Shown here: in pieces, positions 45,801-54,787 of the stretch | How the letters are laid out: every line of letters starts with the position of its first letter | Position numbering within the stretch: position 1 is the first letter of the stretch | DNA from: Bryobacteraceae bacterium | Lineage (GTDB): Bacteria; Acidobacteriota; Terriglobia; Bryobacterales; Bryobacteraceae | NCBI GenBank assembly: GCA_026129905.1 | Contig: JAHCHE010000034.1 | Coordinates: 1 to 64,000 of the forward strand | Length of the DNA: 64,000 nucleotides | Reading direction: 5' to 3' | Program-made: the position numbers and the translations under genes | Notes under the pieces: model-generated | What the model saw: only the letters and a program-made list of their open reading frames with translations | Databases searched by the model: none | Told to the model about the DNA's origin: nothing

Positions 45801-47267
45801 ATGAAGATGAGACAGGCGCTTACCTTATCGATGGCCGCGGCGCTCGGCGTCGCTGTCGCGCTGCCGCAGAACCGGACGGTGGTGACGCCGGCCGACACCG
45901 GCGGGGGGCTGACCAACCCCGGCATGGGATGGGTATTCCACCACTACGACAATTCCATCCGCAATTACGGCGTGGACCTCGAGCCGTGGGATACGGTGGA
46001 CGAGTTTCCCGGCGTCGGCGCCATTTACCTGAGGCTCGCATGGTCGCACCTGGAGCCGGAAGAAGGCAAGTTCGTCTGGTCCGTGATCGACACGCCGGCG
46101 CAACGCTGGATTGCGAAAGGCAAGCAGGTGGCCTTCCGGTTCACCACCGCCGAATCCGGACGGGACCAGGCCTACGCTACGCCGGAATGGGTCCGGCGGG
46201 CAGGCGCGAAAGGACGCATGGTGGACCCCAGCAAGGGCATTGCCGAGAACGGCTACATCTGGGAGCCCGATTTCGACGATCCGGTCTACCTGGCGAAGCT
46301 CGACCGCTTTCTGGAAGCGGCCGCGCGGCGGTACGACGGCTGCACGGAGGTGGCGTTTGTCGATGTCGGAACGTTCGGCGTCTGGGGCGAAGGTCACACA
46401 TACAGCGGCTCGCTGCTGCCGTACACGGCCGCCACCATTCGCACGCACATCGATCTTCACCGGAAGCACTTCAAGCGGAGTCTGCTGGCAGCCAACGACG
46501 ACTTCTCGCTTCAGGGACGGGGACTGGAGACGATGGACTACGCGCGCCAGCTTGGGCTCGCGCTCCGCGACGACAGCATCATCGTTCAGCCGGGCGACAA
46601 GGCCTGGCATCACGCGTACCTGGCGGACTGGTTCTGGCCCAACGCACCGGTAATTCTGGAGTCGGCGCACTACGGGTATATGAAGGAACGCGGCTACTGG
46701 GGCGACGGAAGTCTCTACCTGAAGGCGGTCGAGGCGCACCACGCCAGCCTGCTGTCGGTCCACGGTTATCCCAAGGTGTTTCTGGCGGACAACCGCGCGC
46801 TGATCGACAGGATCAACCGCCGGCTGGGCTACCGCCTGCAATTGCTGGAGGCGTCGTGGCCGGCGGAGGTGAAGGCGGGCGGTTCGATGGCGGTTGGATA
46901 CCGGTGGCGGAACGCGGGAGTGGCTCCATGCTATCCCGGAGGCCACCCGGCGATTACGCTGAAGGACTCCAAGGGCGGCATCGCCGGCGTGTTCGTGGAT
47001 GAGGATTTCGACGTGCGTGTCCTGCCAGTGGGCCCACCGGAGCAGGCGCATCCGGTGGGACGCGAGGTGAAGGGCTACTCGCTTGCGAGTCAAGCCTCGC
47101 GACCGCTGATCGAGTTCCGGCTGCCGCCCGATCACATTCTGAAGCCCGGGACTTACGACGTCTATGTTTCCGTCGGCGCCCGCAATGGCGCGCCGAAATT
47201 GGCTCTACCGCTTGCCGGCGAGGACGGCCACCGGCGTTACCTGCTGGGGAAGATCGCAGTCCGTTAG
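45801..47267 (+). CDS. DUF4832-domain secreted protein
   Basis: This protein of about 488 residues has a signal peptide (about 1-22). A TIM-barrel-like glycosidase-related region follows: GLTNPGMGWVFHHYDN, AIYLRLAWSHLEPEEGKFVW, VAFRFTTAESG, YATPEWVRRAG, VAFVDVGTFGVWGEGH (with candidate acidic residues) and a C-terminal Ig-like DUF4832 domain (AEVKAGGSMAVGYRWRNAGV). DUF4832 proteins resemble family-42-type glycosidases but have no proven activity. ATG 45801 is preferred over 45756. It follows the receptor gene and precedes a dipeptidase gene on the same strand. Confidence 0.85.
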   Translation: MKMRQALTLSMAAALGVAVALPQNRTVVTPADTGGGLTNPGMGWVFHHYDNSIRNYGVDLEPWDTVDEFPGVGAIYLRLAWSHLEPEEGKFVWSVIDTPAQRWIAKGKQVAFRFTTAESGRDQAYATPEWVRRAGAKGRMVDPSKGIAENGYIWEPDFDDPVYLAKLDRFLEAAARRYDGCTEVAFVDVGTFGVWGEGHTYSGSLLPYTAATIRTHIDLHRKHFKRSLLAANDDFSLQGRGLETMDYARQLGLALRDDSIIVQPGDKAWHHAYLADWFWPNAPVILESAHYGYMKERGYWGDGSLYLKAVEAHHASLLSVHGYPKVFLADNRALIDRINRRLGYRLQLLEASWPAEVKAGGSMAVGYRWRNAGVAPCYPGGHPAITLKDSKGGIAGVFVDEDFDVRVLPVGPPEQAHPVGREVKGYSLASQASRPLIEFRLPPDHILKPGTYDVYVSVGARNGAPKLALPLAGEDGHRRYLLGKIAVR

Positions 47268-47320
47268 ACTCCGCGGCCGACCTGCACTCAACCGGCCTAC
47301 AATCGACTGTGAAGGTGTAC

Positions 47321-48796
47321 ATGACAAAAGTGTGTGTTTTCGCGGCAGCCGCGTTGGCGGGCGCGCTGTGGCCCATCTCCATTTCAGGCTGCGATACGTG
47401 GGTCGCGCTGCCGGACGCCACGGCGGATGGATCGGTGATCCTGGCGAAGAACAGCGACCGGCCGCCGATGGAGGCGCAGCCGCTGGTGCAGATGCCGGCC
47501 AGGCGACACAAGCCCGGTGAAACGGTGAAGTGCACCTATATTGAGGTCCCGCAGGCGGCGGAGACGTACGAGCACCTCGGGTCGAAGATCTGGTGGGCGT
47601 TCGGCTACGAGCACGGCATGAACGAGCACGGCGTGGCCATCGGGAACGAGGCCGTGTGGTCGAAGGAGCCGTACCAGTGGGGCGACGGGCTGCTGGGGAT
47701 GGACCTGGTCCGGCTTGGGCTGGAGCGCGGCAAGACGGCCCACGAGGCGCTGCGGGTGATCACGGCGCTGCTGGAGAAATACGGCCAGAGCGGCGATGCC
47801 GAGCATGAAGGGGAGTGGGGCAAGGCGAATTACCACAACAGCTTTCTGATCGCGGATCCGAAGGAGGCGTGGGTGCTGGAAACCGCCGGCCGGTACTGGG
47901 TGGCCAAGAGGGTCAAGCATGGCGTGTACTCGATATCGAATATTTACTCGATCGAGCGGGAGTGGGACGAGGCGCATCCGAAGCTGGTGGAGCACGCGAT
48001 CGAGATGGGCTGGACGAAGTCGGCCGAGCAGTTCAATTTCGCGCGCGATTACGGCGATTACTGGACGAAAGGCTCGAAGGACCCCGGCAGCATGCAGATC
48101 CGCCGGAACATGACGCTGAGCTGCCTGCGGAAGGATTTCTCGCGTATCACGCCCGAAAGCATGATGGCAATCAACCGCAGCCACCTGGAAGGGACGATCG
48201 CCGAGCCGCGGTGGGGAGCGTCGGAGCCGTTCTGGGCGACGCCGTGCATGCACGACACGGCGCGGTCCGGCTACCACAGCGCCGCGTCGGTGGTGGCGCA
48301 CCTGCGGGCGGACAAGCCTCCGCTGCTGCGGCAGGTCTACTGGGCGGGCTTTTCGAATCCCTGCTCGAATCTCTTCAAGCCGTTCTACCTGCACGGGGTG
48401 AAGGCGCCGGTCACCTACGCGAGCGGAACCAGTACCTATTCCGAGGACTCGCCGTGGTGGTTGGCCAACCGGGTGAAGCTGCTCACGGACCTGAATCACC
48501 GGTCGCTCGGGCCGGCGGTGCGGGCGGTGTTCGACGGGACCGAGCGCTGGCAACGAGAGCGGCAGCAAACGGTGGAAGCCGAGGCCCTGCGCCTGCTCGA
48601 GGCGGGTAATAAGGATGAGGCGGCGCGGCGATTGCAGCAGTTCGTCGACGAAAATGTCCGGCGCGCGGACCGCGAATACCGGATGCTAAACGAGACGCTG
48701 CCCCGGATGCTGGCGACGGTGGGCATTGAATACCTGTACCGGGATTATGTGCGGGACTGGACTTCAAAAGCGAAAGTGCCGCTTCCGTTGGAGTGA
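47321..48796 (+). CDS. C69-family dipeptidase (secernin/PepD-like)
   Basis: This protein of about 491 residues has a short signal peptide ending before GCDTWVALPDATADGSVILA and KNSDRP. The Cys is the expected N-terminal nucleophile exposed after cleavage, typical of Ntn-hydrolase C69 peptidases and secernins. Further signatures are GYEHGMNEHGVAIGNEAVWS, LLGMDLVRLGLERG and NYHNSFLIADPKEAWVLETA. It likely cleaves dipeptides outside the cytoplasmic membrane. ATG 47321 with AAGGTG ahead is preferred over the in-frame GTG 47309. Confidence 0.88.
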   Translation: MTKVCVFAAAALAGALWPISISGCDTWVALPDATADGSVILAKNSDRPPMEAQPLVQMPARRHKPGETVKCTYIEVPQAAETYEHLGSKIWWAFGYEHGMNEHGVAIGNEAVWSKEPYQWGDGLLGMDLVRLGLERGKTAHEALRVITALLEKYGQSGDAEHEGEWGKANYHNSFLIADPKEAWVLETAGRYWVAKRVKHGVYSISNIYSIEREWDEAHPKLVEHAIEMGWTKSAEQFNFARDYGDYWTKGSKDPGSMQIRRNMTLSCLRKDFSRITPESMMAINRSHLEGTIAEPRWGASEPFWATPCMHDTARSGYHSAASVVAHLRADKPPLLRQVYWAGFSNPCSNLFKPFYLHGVKAPVTYASGTSTYSEDSPWWLANRVKLLTDLNHRSLGPAVRAVFDGTERWQRERQQTVEAEALRLLEAGNKDEAARRLQQFVDENVRRADREYRMLNETLPRMLATVGIEYLYRDYVRDWTSKAKVPLPLE

Positions 48797-48828
48797 CAGC
48801 GCGCGGAATTCGTGAGAGACTTGAGTCC

Positions 48829-49974
48829 ATGACAAAGCCGAGCCGCCGCGGTCTGTTGCGATGCGTAGCTTCCGCGGGGGCCGGAACCGCCGTCGCGGCG
48901 ACGCTCCGGAGCGCCTTGGCGGCGATGCCGGCCTCGGCGGCGACGATGCGCATCAGCCGGTTCGAGGTTTTCCCGACGAAAATACCGATGTACGAGCCGG
49001 TGCGCGAGGCCTGGGAGGAGAGCTATCGGCGGCAGGACCGCTTCCAGACGCATTACGCGCCGACCATGGTGAGGCTGCACACCGATGAAGGTCTCACCGG
49101 CATCGGAAGCGCGGGTATGCCGAAAGGCGAGCGGCTGGACGCGATCCTCAAGCGCGTGACGGGGCGTTCACCATGGGAGTTTGTTCTCGACGACAGCCTC
49201 GGCGGCGTGCTGGTGGCGGTCTACGACCTGTTGGGAAAAGCGGCGGGGTTGCCGGTCTGCCGCCTGTTTTCCAGCAACCCGAAGCCGCGGGTTGTACAGA
49301 CCTGGTGGAGTCACTGCTGGCCCCCAGAACTGATGGCCGCCGAGGCCAAGCGCGGCGAACGCCTCGGCTACAAGGTCCACAAGGTGAAGGCGCGCCCGTG
49401 GCAGGACCCGATCGAGCAGGCCGAGGCGATCTGCGACGCGGTTTCGAAAGATTTTCGCGTCTGGGTGGACGCCAACGCGTGGTGGGGCTCGATCGGGCGG
49501 ACGCAGTTTTTTGCGGAGAAGCTGACGAATTACCGCAACTATTTCGCGATTGAGTCGCCGATTCGTCGGGATATCGAAGGATATCGACAGCTTAAAGGCA
49601 CGGTGGCGTTCCAGTTGGCGGAGCACATGCCGGCCGATCCGATGCCGTTTATCCGGGAAGGGCTGGTGGATGCCTTCGTCATCGGCGGTCCGATCGGCCG
49701 CGGGCTGATGCAGCGCGCGCTGATGGCCGAGGTGACGGGCGTGCCGCTATGGGTGGAGCACAGCATCGACGACGGGGCGAACCAGGTTTTTCAGGCGCAC
49801 CAGGCCGCGGCGTTGCCCGGCATCGAGTATACGATCAGCATCACCCACGTTCTGGAGAACGACCTGGTGAAGGAGCCGTTCACGATGAGGGACGGCTACT
49901 GGGACACGCCGAACAAACCGGGGCTTGGCGTCACGCTCGACGACGAGGCCGTCGATCGCTACCGGTCCGCGTGA
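48829..49974 (+). CDS. Tat-exported enolase-superfamily protein (mandelate racemase/MLE-like), copy A
   Basis: This 381-residue protein has a Tat signal (KPSRRGLLRCVASAGAGTAV). A capping domain follows, then the barrel with a KxK pair at 185/187 (KVHKVKARPW), metal ligands Asp 214 (VWVDANAWW) and Glu 242 (AIESPIRR), then LAEHM and WVEHSIDDG. The arrangement fits the muconate lactonizing enzyme/mandelate racemase branch, which removes a proton next to a carboxylate in sugar acids. Export is unusual for the superfamily. Its 3' end (from 49888) is duplicated at 54550-54636. A convergent relative lies at 54658. Confidence 0.85.
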   Translation: MTKPSRRGLLRCVASAGAGTAVAATLRSALAAMPASAATMRISRFEVFPTKIPMYEPVREAWEESYRRQDRFQTHYAPTMVRLHTDEGLTGIGSAGMPKGERLDAILKRVTGRSPWEFVLDDSLGGVLVAVYDLLGKAAGLPVCRLFSSNPKPRVVQTWWSHCWPPELMAAEAKRGERLGYKVHKVKARPWQDPIEQAEAICDAVSKDFRVWVDANAWWGSIGRTQFFAEKLTNYRNYFAIESPIRRDIEGYRQLKGTVAFQLAEHMPADPMPFIREGLVDAFVIGGPIGRGLMQRALMAEVTGVPLWVEHSIDDGANQVFQAHQAAALPGIEYTISITHVLENDLVKEPFTMRDGYWDTPNKPGLGVTLDDEAVDRYRSA

Positions 49975-50125
49975 AACGCGCGCGGGCGCCGCGTTTCAGC
50001 TCTGGAAGCGGTACTTGCGGACCGCGTCTTCGTCAAGTTCCACGCCGAGGCCGGGACGATCCGGCGCGAGCGCGTAGCTGTTCCGGATCTCGATCGGTTC
50101 GACAATCAGATCGTCTTCGCGCAGG
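49888..50125. repeat. 238-bp direct repeat, left copy (enolase-gene junction)
   Basis: It contains the last 29 codons of enolase-gene copy A, the gap, and the last 43 or so codons of a convergent relative. It is repeated at 54550-54787 without any gap; I count about 24 substitutions, roughly 90% identity, many at third codon positions. Confidence 0.88.
49996..50125 (-). pseudogene. 3' fragment of an enolase-superfamily gene (copy B type)
   Basis: The minus-strand frame ends with LREDDLIVEPIEIRNSY, then APDRPGLGVELDEDAVRKYR, almost identical to the C-terminus of the complete gene at 54658. Similarity stops at 50125, exactly where the 30-bp repeat begins. The frame stays open upstream to 50415 but has no family similarity there. 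Only about the last 43 residues remain. Confidence 0.82.
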
Positions 50126-50154
50126 GTTTTCTGTTCCGTTGCTCCCCAATACCC
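50125..50154. repeat. Exact 30-bp direct repeat, left copy (insert boundary)
   Basis: It starts GGTTTTCTGTTCC and ends CCCCAATACCC, and is identical over 30 bp to 54520-54549. The two copies bound a 4365-bp segment. On this side it directly follows the truncated copy-B fragment. Confidence 0.9.
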
Positions 50155-50225
50155 TATACTGACCAGATACGCGAAGCAAACGCACGAGGCATCGGCTGCT
50201 TCAGAGCGTAGGGGGTGTAACCGCT

Positions 50226-51638
50226 GTGTCCCGAATTGTCGTGTCTTGTCTAGCAACAATTGCGTGCTCCGCTTTTGCCGCGGAGTCTCAGAACTGGTCG
50301 CGGTTTCGAGGCCCAATGGGATCGGGTGTAGCCTCGGCGACCGGGCTCCCGGAGCAATTAAGCATAGAACGCACACTGCTCTGGAAAATCGCGGTGCCCC
50401 CCGGCAAATCGTCACCTGTCATTTCGGGCGACCGGCTGTTCCTAACCGGTTGGCGCGGCGACCTGCGACTCGTCCTCTGCGTTGACCGGAGGACGGGCAA
50501 GCTTGTATGGGAACGTGCGGTCAACCGAAGACATTCGCAAACAATGAACAAGCTGAACGACCCGGCAGCGCCCAGCCCGGCAGTGGATGGAACGAACGTA
50601 TACGCATTCTTCCCCGAGTCTGGGATCGTGTCCTATGACCGAACGGGTAAGGAGCGGTGGCATGTGTCTCTGGGTCCGTTCAGCAGTGTGCATGGAATCG
50701 GAGCTTCGCCTATCGTGGCGAGCGGGGTTGTGGTTCTTGCGATCGAGCAGCAGTCCGGTGGATCTTTCCTGACGGGCTGGGATGCGACGCGGGGTTCGGT
50801 TCGGTGGAAGACGGCACTCGCCGACGTTGGACAGCAGGGATACGGCACACCCTTTGTGCATGCTCCCGGTAACGGAGCACCGCAGATCGTTTATTCCAGA
50901 CCGGGAGAGATCGGCGGCTGGTCACTTGCCACTGGAGAAGCGCTGTGGTGGATTCGAGGCACGGGCACTCAGACCTATTCAACACCAGCCGTCGCTGATG
51001 GTGTAGTGTATGCCGCAGCGGATGGAGACACCGTGGAAGGCGCGATGAAGGCTTGGGAGCAATTTCTGCAAAAGTGGAATCGCACTCCTGAGCGCAGTCT
51101 ACGCGTGAAGGAAGACTGGCATGACGATACGCTTGCACGCGCTGACCGGACCTTCGGCAACAACGATGGAATGCTGGACGAAAATGAGTGGCGCATTCTG
51201 GTGCGGAACAACCGGCCGAGATCTCTGACGGCTGTCCGGCTCGGAGGCAAGGGCGAAGTGACCGACAGTCACGTATTGTGGCAAACGACACGAGCGATTC
51301 CGGCTGTCTCGAGCCCGGTCGCTTTTCAGAATCTGCTCTTCTACATCCGGGATGGGGGAATCTTCACTTCGCTGGATGCATCCACCGGAAAAGTGCTGAA
51401 AGAAGCCCGACTGGAAGGAGCGATCGAGAAATTTTTTGCTTCCCTAGTTGCCGGTGACCACAAAATCTATGTCGCGAGTGAGCAGGGCAAGGTGATTGTC
51501 ATCCGAGCGGCGGCCGATTGGGAGGTGCTCTCTGTGCAAGATCTCGGAGAGGAGATTTATGCCACGCCGGCTGTTAGCGATGACGGCCGCATCTATATAA
51601 GGACTTCAAAGGCGATGTACTGCTTCGAGCGGCGCTGA
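50226..51638 (+). CDS. PQQ-type beta-propeller protein with an EF-hand-like loop
   Basis: This 470-residue secreted protein has a signal peptide (about 1-18). Repeated propeller strands follow: GDRLFLTGWRGDLRLVLCVD, RRTGKLVWERAV, AVDGTNVYAFFPESGIVSYD, GWSLATGEALWWI, AVADGVVYAAADGD, SDDGRIYIRTSKAMYCFE. In the middle, FGNNDGMLDENEW fits an EF-hand calcium loop. The opening NWSRFRGPMGSGVA is typical of PQQ-like proteins in acidobacteria and planctomycetes. True PQQ binding is not shown. The gene starts at GTG, lies inside the 30-bp-repeat-bounded insert, and its third positions are less GC-rich than the surroundings, suggesting transfer. Confidence 0.85.
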   Translation: MSRIVVSCLATIACSAFAAESQNWSRFRGPMGSGVASATGLPEQLSIERTLLWKIAVPPGKSSPVISGDRLFLTGWRGDLRLVLCVDRRTGKLVWERAVNRRHSQTMNKLNDPAAPSPAVDGTNVYAFFPESGIVSYDRTGKERWHVSLGPFSSVHGIGASPIVASGVVVLAIEQQSGGSFLTGWDATRGSVRWKTALADVGQQGYGTPFVHAPGNGAPQIVYSRPGEIGGWSLATGEALWWIRGTGTQTYSTPAVADGVVYAAADGDTVEGAMKAWEQFLQKWNRTPERSLRVKEDWHDDTLARADRTFGNNDGMLDENEWRILVRNNRPRSLTAVRLGGKGEVTDSHVLWQTTRAIPAVSSPVAFQNLLFYIRDGGIFTSLDASTGKVLKEARLEGAIEKFFASLVAGDHKIYVASEQGKVIVIRAAADWEVLSVQDLGEEIYATPAVSDDGRIYIRTSKAMYCFERR

Positions 51639-51814
51639 TCAGCGTGCTGCTCAATGAAAGTCGGCGTAGCAGTTTTATACCGTTGGACTGTTCAAATAGA
51701 GCCGCAGCTTTCAAGAGCCGGACGCGACCACTGAAATTTGGCATACGGTGACTTGTGAAACTGCGCGCGGTCGGTGACCTCCGAGCCCTTAACGTATACT
51801 TTTTTCGTATCTAT

Positions 51815-52699
51815 TTACCGCGTGAAATGGCCGTGTAGCCGTTGCCTGGCATCGCGGACCAGAGGATAGACATAGATGTCTTTGACGGCCTGACCGTGAG
51901 CTTGATGCTCTCGGTCCATCCGGCCGCGCCCAGCCGTCTGTCCGACATGAATCCAGTTGGCTGCGCGGTAACAGGTTCCACGAAAGCGGGTCGGGTCCAC
52001 TAATGTCTCCAACAAGACCGGCCGCTGCCCATATCGGGTTTCCCAGTCGCGGGGCATTTGCCGGGCACTCAGGGCGAGGATCTTGCTCGCCAGTCCTTTG
52101 ACGTGCACCGACGGCAGGATGAGAAACCGGCCGTTATTGACGATCCCTTGCAGGTTACGTTGCCGTTGCTGGTCGCTCCAGCCGATCCAGGCGTCGCGGG
52201 CCTGCATCTTCCAGGCGGGCGAGGTCCACAGCAGACAAGCCAAGTCTCGATGGTGACTCCGCACCCAGTAACGCAGGCTGGCGCCGAACGGCACGCGGCA
52301 TCCCAGATAGTGGTACCGTTCCACATGTTGGCGCCAGCGCCGGCTCTCAGCTTGGCCATCCACCAGAACCAACTCCAGCGGCTCACACTCGCTCACCGCG
52401 CCTTCGATCAGGGTGGGTTCGGAACAGGGTCTGGAGACATCAGGCCGCCGCGGACCTCTGCCTCCTCGCTGCCGCAGTGGCGGAAGCGTCAGCAGTCCCT
52501 CGGCGGCCAGGCGCTCCAGCAGTTGCCGGCACTCGTGGTTCTTCAACCCTCCACTGGGCCGTTTCCAGTCCAGCAACTCGCAGAGAGTACGCGCGATTTC
52601 GGTGACGCCGAGGGCGGAAAACTCCCGCGCGGTCTGGCGCATCAACTCCAGTTCGGAGGCGCCGAACGTGCGTCCGCAAAAGGTCAGAGATTCGGGCAT
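51815..52699 (-). CDS. DUF4338 protein (DruA-like), partner of the IS66-type transposase
   Basis: This protein of about 294 residues starts PESLTFCGRTFGASELELMR. It has LGVTEIARTLCELLDWKRPS and LVLVDGQAESRRWRQHVERY, then HYLGCRVPFGASLRYWVRS, NNGRFLILPSVHVKGLASKI, ILALSARQMPRDWETRYG, VLLETLVDPTRFRGTCYRAA and WIHVGQTAGRG. This is the DUF4338 family named from DruA of the Druantia anti-phage system. It begins 20 bp after the transposase stop and probably belongs to the element rather than to a defence island; no druB-E genes are nearby. Its molecular function is unknown to me. Confidence 0.82.
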   Translation of the reverse strand: MPESLTFCGRTFGASELELMRQTAREFSALGVTEIARTLCELLDWKRPSGGLKNHECRQLLERLAAEGLLTLPPLRQRGGRGPRRPDVSRPCSEPTLIEGAVSECEPLELVLVDGQAESRRWRQHVERYHYLGCRVPFGASLRYWVRSHHRDLACLLWTSPAWKMQARDAWIGWSDQQRQRNLQGIVNNGRFLILPSVHVKGLASKILALSARQMPRDWETRYGQRPVLLETLVDPTRFRGTCYRAANWIHVGQTAGRGRMDREHQAHGQAVKDIYVYPLVRDARQRLHGHFTR

Positions 52700-52719
52700 G
52701 TCATGGCGGGGGGCGCGGG

Positions 52720-54161
52720 TCAGCCCGCGCCGGGCACAATGTCCAGGATCACGGTACGCGGCGCACGCAACAGCCTCACGCAGCGCGGGAAAGCGTCCTT
52801 GCCCTGCTGCCAGCAGGTGCGCAACACGCTCACCAGGATTTGTTGCGTGCGCGCGCCTTCCCAGGTCCGATTCCCGCCCCACACCTTCCGCGCAATCACC
52901 ATCCACCGGATGGCCCGCTCCGCCTCATGGTTGGTCGCATCCAAACCCGGACAGTGGAGAAAGGTGAACAGATAGGGCTGTTCGTGTTCCAGATGGTGTG
53001 CCAGGCGGCGATTCGCCGGATGCCGGTAGGATTTCTCCAACAGCCGGTCCAGTTGCGCCTCCAGCCGTCCGGTGGCGCTGTGCAGGCCATGCTCGGAGAT
53101 CTCGCCTTCCCCGTAGCGGTCCCGCAACTGCAAACTGGCCTGCAGCAGATCTTTCACCGCCAACGGAAAAGCGGCCGCCGCCGGCGAGGCGATGCGTGCC
53201 ATCTCTTTGCACCGGGTCAGCAGATGACGCAGACAGCTCTGATGGAATGCCTTCCGGAAACGATAGTAGGGCGCCCATCCGTCATGCACCAGAAACCCCG
53301 CGTACGCTGCCCCCAGAATCACCACCGATTGGTCGTACCCGCGCCCGGGCAGAATGGCATACACGGTGGCCCGCTCGCTTACGGCCACATGCATCCATTG
53401 CAGGTGTCCCCCTACCTTCCAGCCGGTTTCGTCGGGCACGTTCACCACCGCTTGCCGCGTGGCTTGAACCAGCCCGTCGTAGGTCGGCGTCGCTCGCCGC
53501 GCCATTCGGGCCAGCGCCCGATACAGTCCGCCACAACTGACTTCCAGCCCGAAGCCAGCGGCGAGTACTTGCCGCGTATGCCCCAACGAGAGCCCCATCT
53601 GTTTGTTGAGAATCGCCGCCAGCGCCAACGCCTCGGGCCCCAGTTGGACCGCGCCCACGCCCACGGCAGCGGAGGTCTGCAACCGATGTCGCCCTTGCAC
53701 CCGGCGGCCACAACCGCGGCAGCAGCCCACCGCGATGTCAAAGCGGCGCACCACGGTCCGCCGTACAATCTCTTCCTGATATTGCGGTTCGCTGCGCTGA
53801 AACTCGACCCCACCTCCGCAACGGGGACAGTGTTGCGGCAGCCCAACGCGGATCGTCTCATCGACCCGCGACGGTGTCGGGCGCGGCAGGCGTGCTTGCC
53901 GTAGTCCTGGCCTGGTTTGCGGCCGGGACGCTTCGGACTGTCCTTGGGTTTGCCCCGGGAATGCGGTGCGGCTTGGCGCTTGCCGGCCCGCAGGGCAGCT
54001 TCCAACTCTTTGCGAAGCCGCTCATTTTCCTGCTGGAGACGTTCAATCTCCCGCTGCTGTCGTTCAATCTGTTGTCGGGCCCGGTCCAACTCTTGGGCGC
54101 GAACGAACTCAATCGGATCGGGCTGCCTTCTGCGCTCCCGCTGGTCTCCAGAGGCTCTCAT
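52720..54161 (-). pseudogene. IS66-family transposase, frameshifted
   Basis: The 5' part (from about 54161) encodes a coiled coil (DRARQQIERQQREIERLQQE) and the PKRPGRKPGQDYGKHA linker usual in IS66 transposases. Near 53880 the frame changes: similarity continues in another frame with VDETIRVGLPQHCPRCGGG, a zinc-finger region and VVRRFDIAVGCCRGCGRRVQ. The catalytic domain follows, with DETGWKVGG, VHDGWAPYY and NHEAERAIRWMVIARKVWGG (a DDE-type set). No slippery heptamer is visible at the junction, so this looks like a mutation rather than programmed frameshifting. The 3' end is intact and the DUF4338 gene follows. Confidence 0.8.
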
Positions 54162-54519
54162 CCACTCTACGGTAACGTCCAGCCCTATTTTGCGATGGCC
54201 CTTTCTATTGGGTTCCAACGCGGTAAACAAATACCTTTTTTCCTTTTGGTGCCGGGTGGCCTTGCCGATGGTTGCTGGAGTGCTCAGGTCAATTACGGTG
54301 GCCCACAGGACGCAGGATTTGACTTCGAACTCGCAGCGGTGGTCGTTACGCAGGCGGTACACGAAAGCTGGCTGGGGTGGGTCCAAAGCGTCAAGAACAC
54401 CGGGTTGTTCCCGCCGGTACAGCTGCCCACCTCCCCCCATGTCCTCGGCGAGAGCTTCCAATTGGTTCACAGGGCGGCTCTATAGCGGAACCACACCAAT
54501 CGAGGCACGACCTTATACC
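54162..54519. other. Region upstream of the transposase, unassigned
   Basis: The transposase frame stays open upstream to 54470 but this 103-codon extension has no similarity I recognise. The right half of the candidate inverted repeat is at 54474-54483. No other gene is apparent up to the 30-bp repeat. Confidence 0.4.
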
Positions 54520-54549
54520 GGTTTTCTGTTCCGTTGCTCCCCAATACCC
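54520..54549. repeat. Exact 30-bp direct repeat, right copy (insert boundary)
   Basis: It is identical to 50125-50154 and directly precedes the second copy of the 238-bp enolase-gene junction. Perfect identity contrasts with the 10% divergence of the 238-bp copies. Confidence 0.9.
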
Positions 54550-54636
54550 AGGGACGGCTACTGGGAAGCGCCAAACAAACCGGGGCTGGGCGTCACGCTC
54601 GACGATGAGGCCGTTGAGCGCTATCGGTCTGCGTAG
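54550..54636 (+). pseudogene. 3' fragment of an enolase-superfamily gene (copy A type)
   Basis: The plus-strand frame reads RDGYWEAPNKPGLGVTLDDE and ends AVERYRSA, matching the last 29 codons of the complete gene at 48829-49974. Similarity stops at 54550, at the 30-bp repeat. Only the tail is left. Confidence 0.8.
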
Positions 54637-54787
54637 AACGCCAGCGGGCGCCGCGTTCTAACTCTGGAAACGGTACTTGCGGACCGCGTCTTCGTCCAGT
54701 TCCACGCCCAGGCCGGGCCGGTCCGGCGCGTGCGCGTAGCTGTTCCGGATCTCGATCGGTTCCACTATCAGATCGTCTTCGCGCAGG
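54550..54787. repeat. 238-bp direct repeat, right copy (enolase-gene junction)
   Basis: It is the counterpart of 49888-50125. Here the copy-B gene is complete and copy A is truncated, the mirror of the left side. Confidence 0.88.

Larger units (their letters stand above)
51696..54483 (-). mobile_element. Putative IS66-like element with DUF4338 partner gene
   Basis: An IS66-type transposase frame and a DUF4338 gene lie on the minus strand. A perfect 10-bp inverted repeat, ATAGAGCCGC at 51696-51705 and GCGGCTCTAT at 54474-54483, brackets them and may mark the ends. I see no target duplication outside it, so the ends are tentative. The broken transposase frame makes autonomous movement unlikely. 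Confidence 0.45.

Noticed and set aside
51815-52699. A Druantia defence system
   Set aside because: Only a DUF4338 gene is present; no large helicase or other dru genes are nearby and the neighbour is a transposase.
49888-54787. The 238-bp repeats as target-site duplications of one transposition
   Set aside because: Too long, and about 10% diverged while the inner 30-bp repeats are identical; an older gene duplication fits better.
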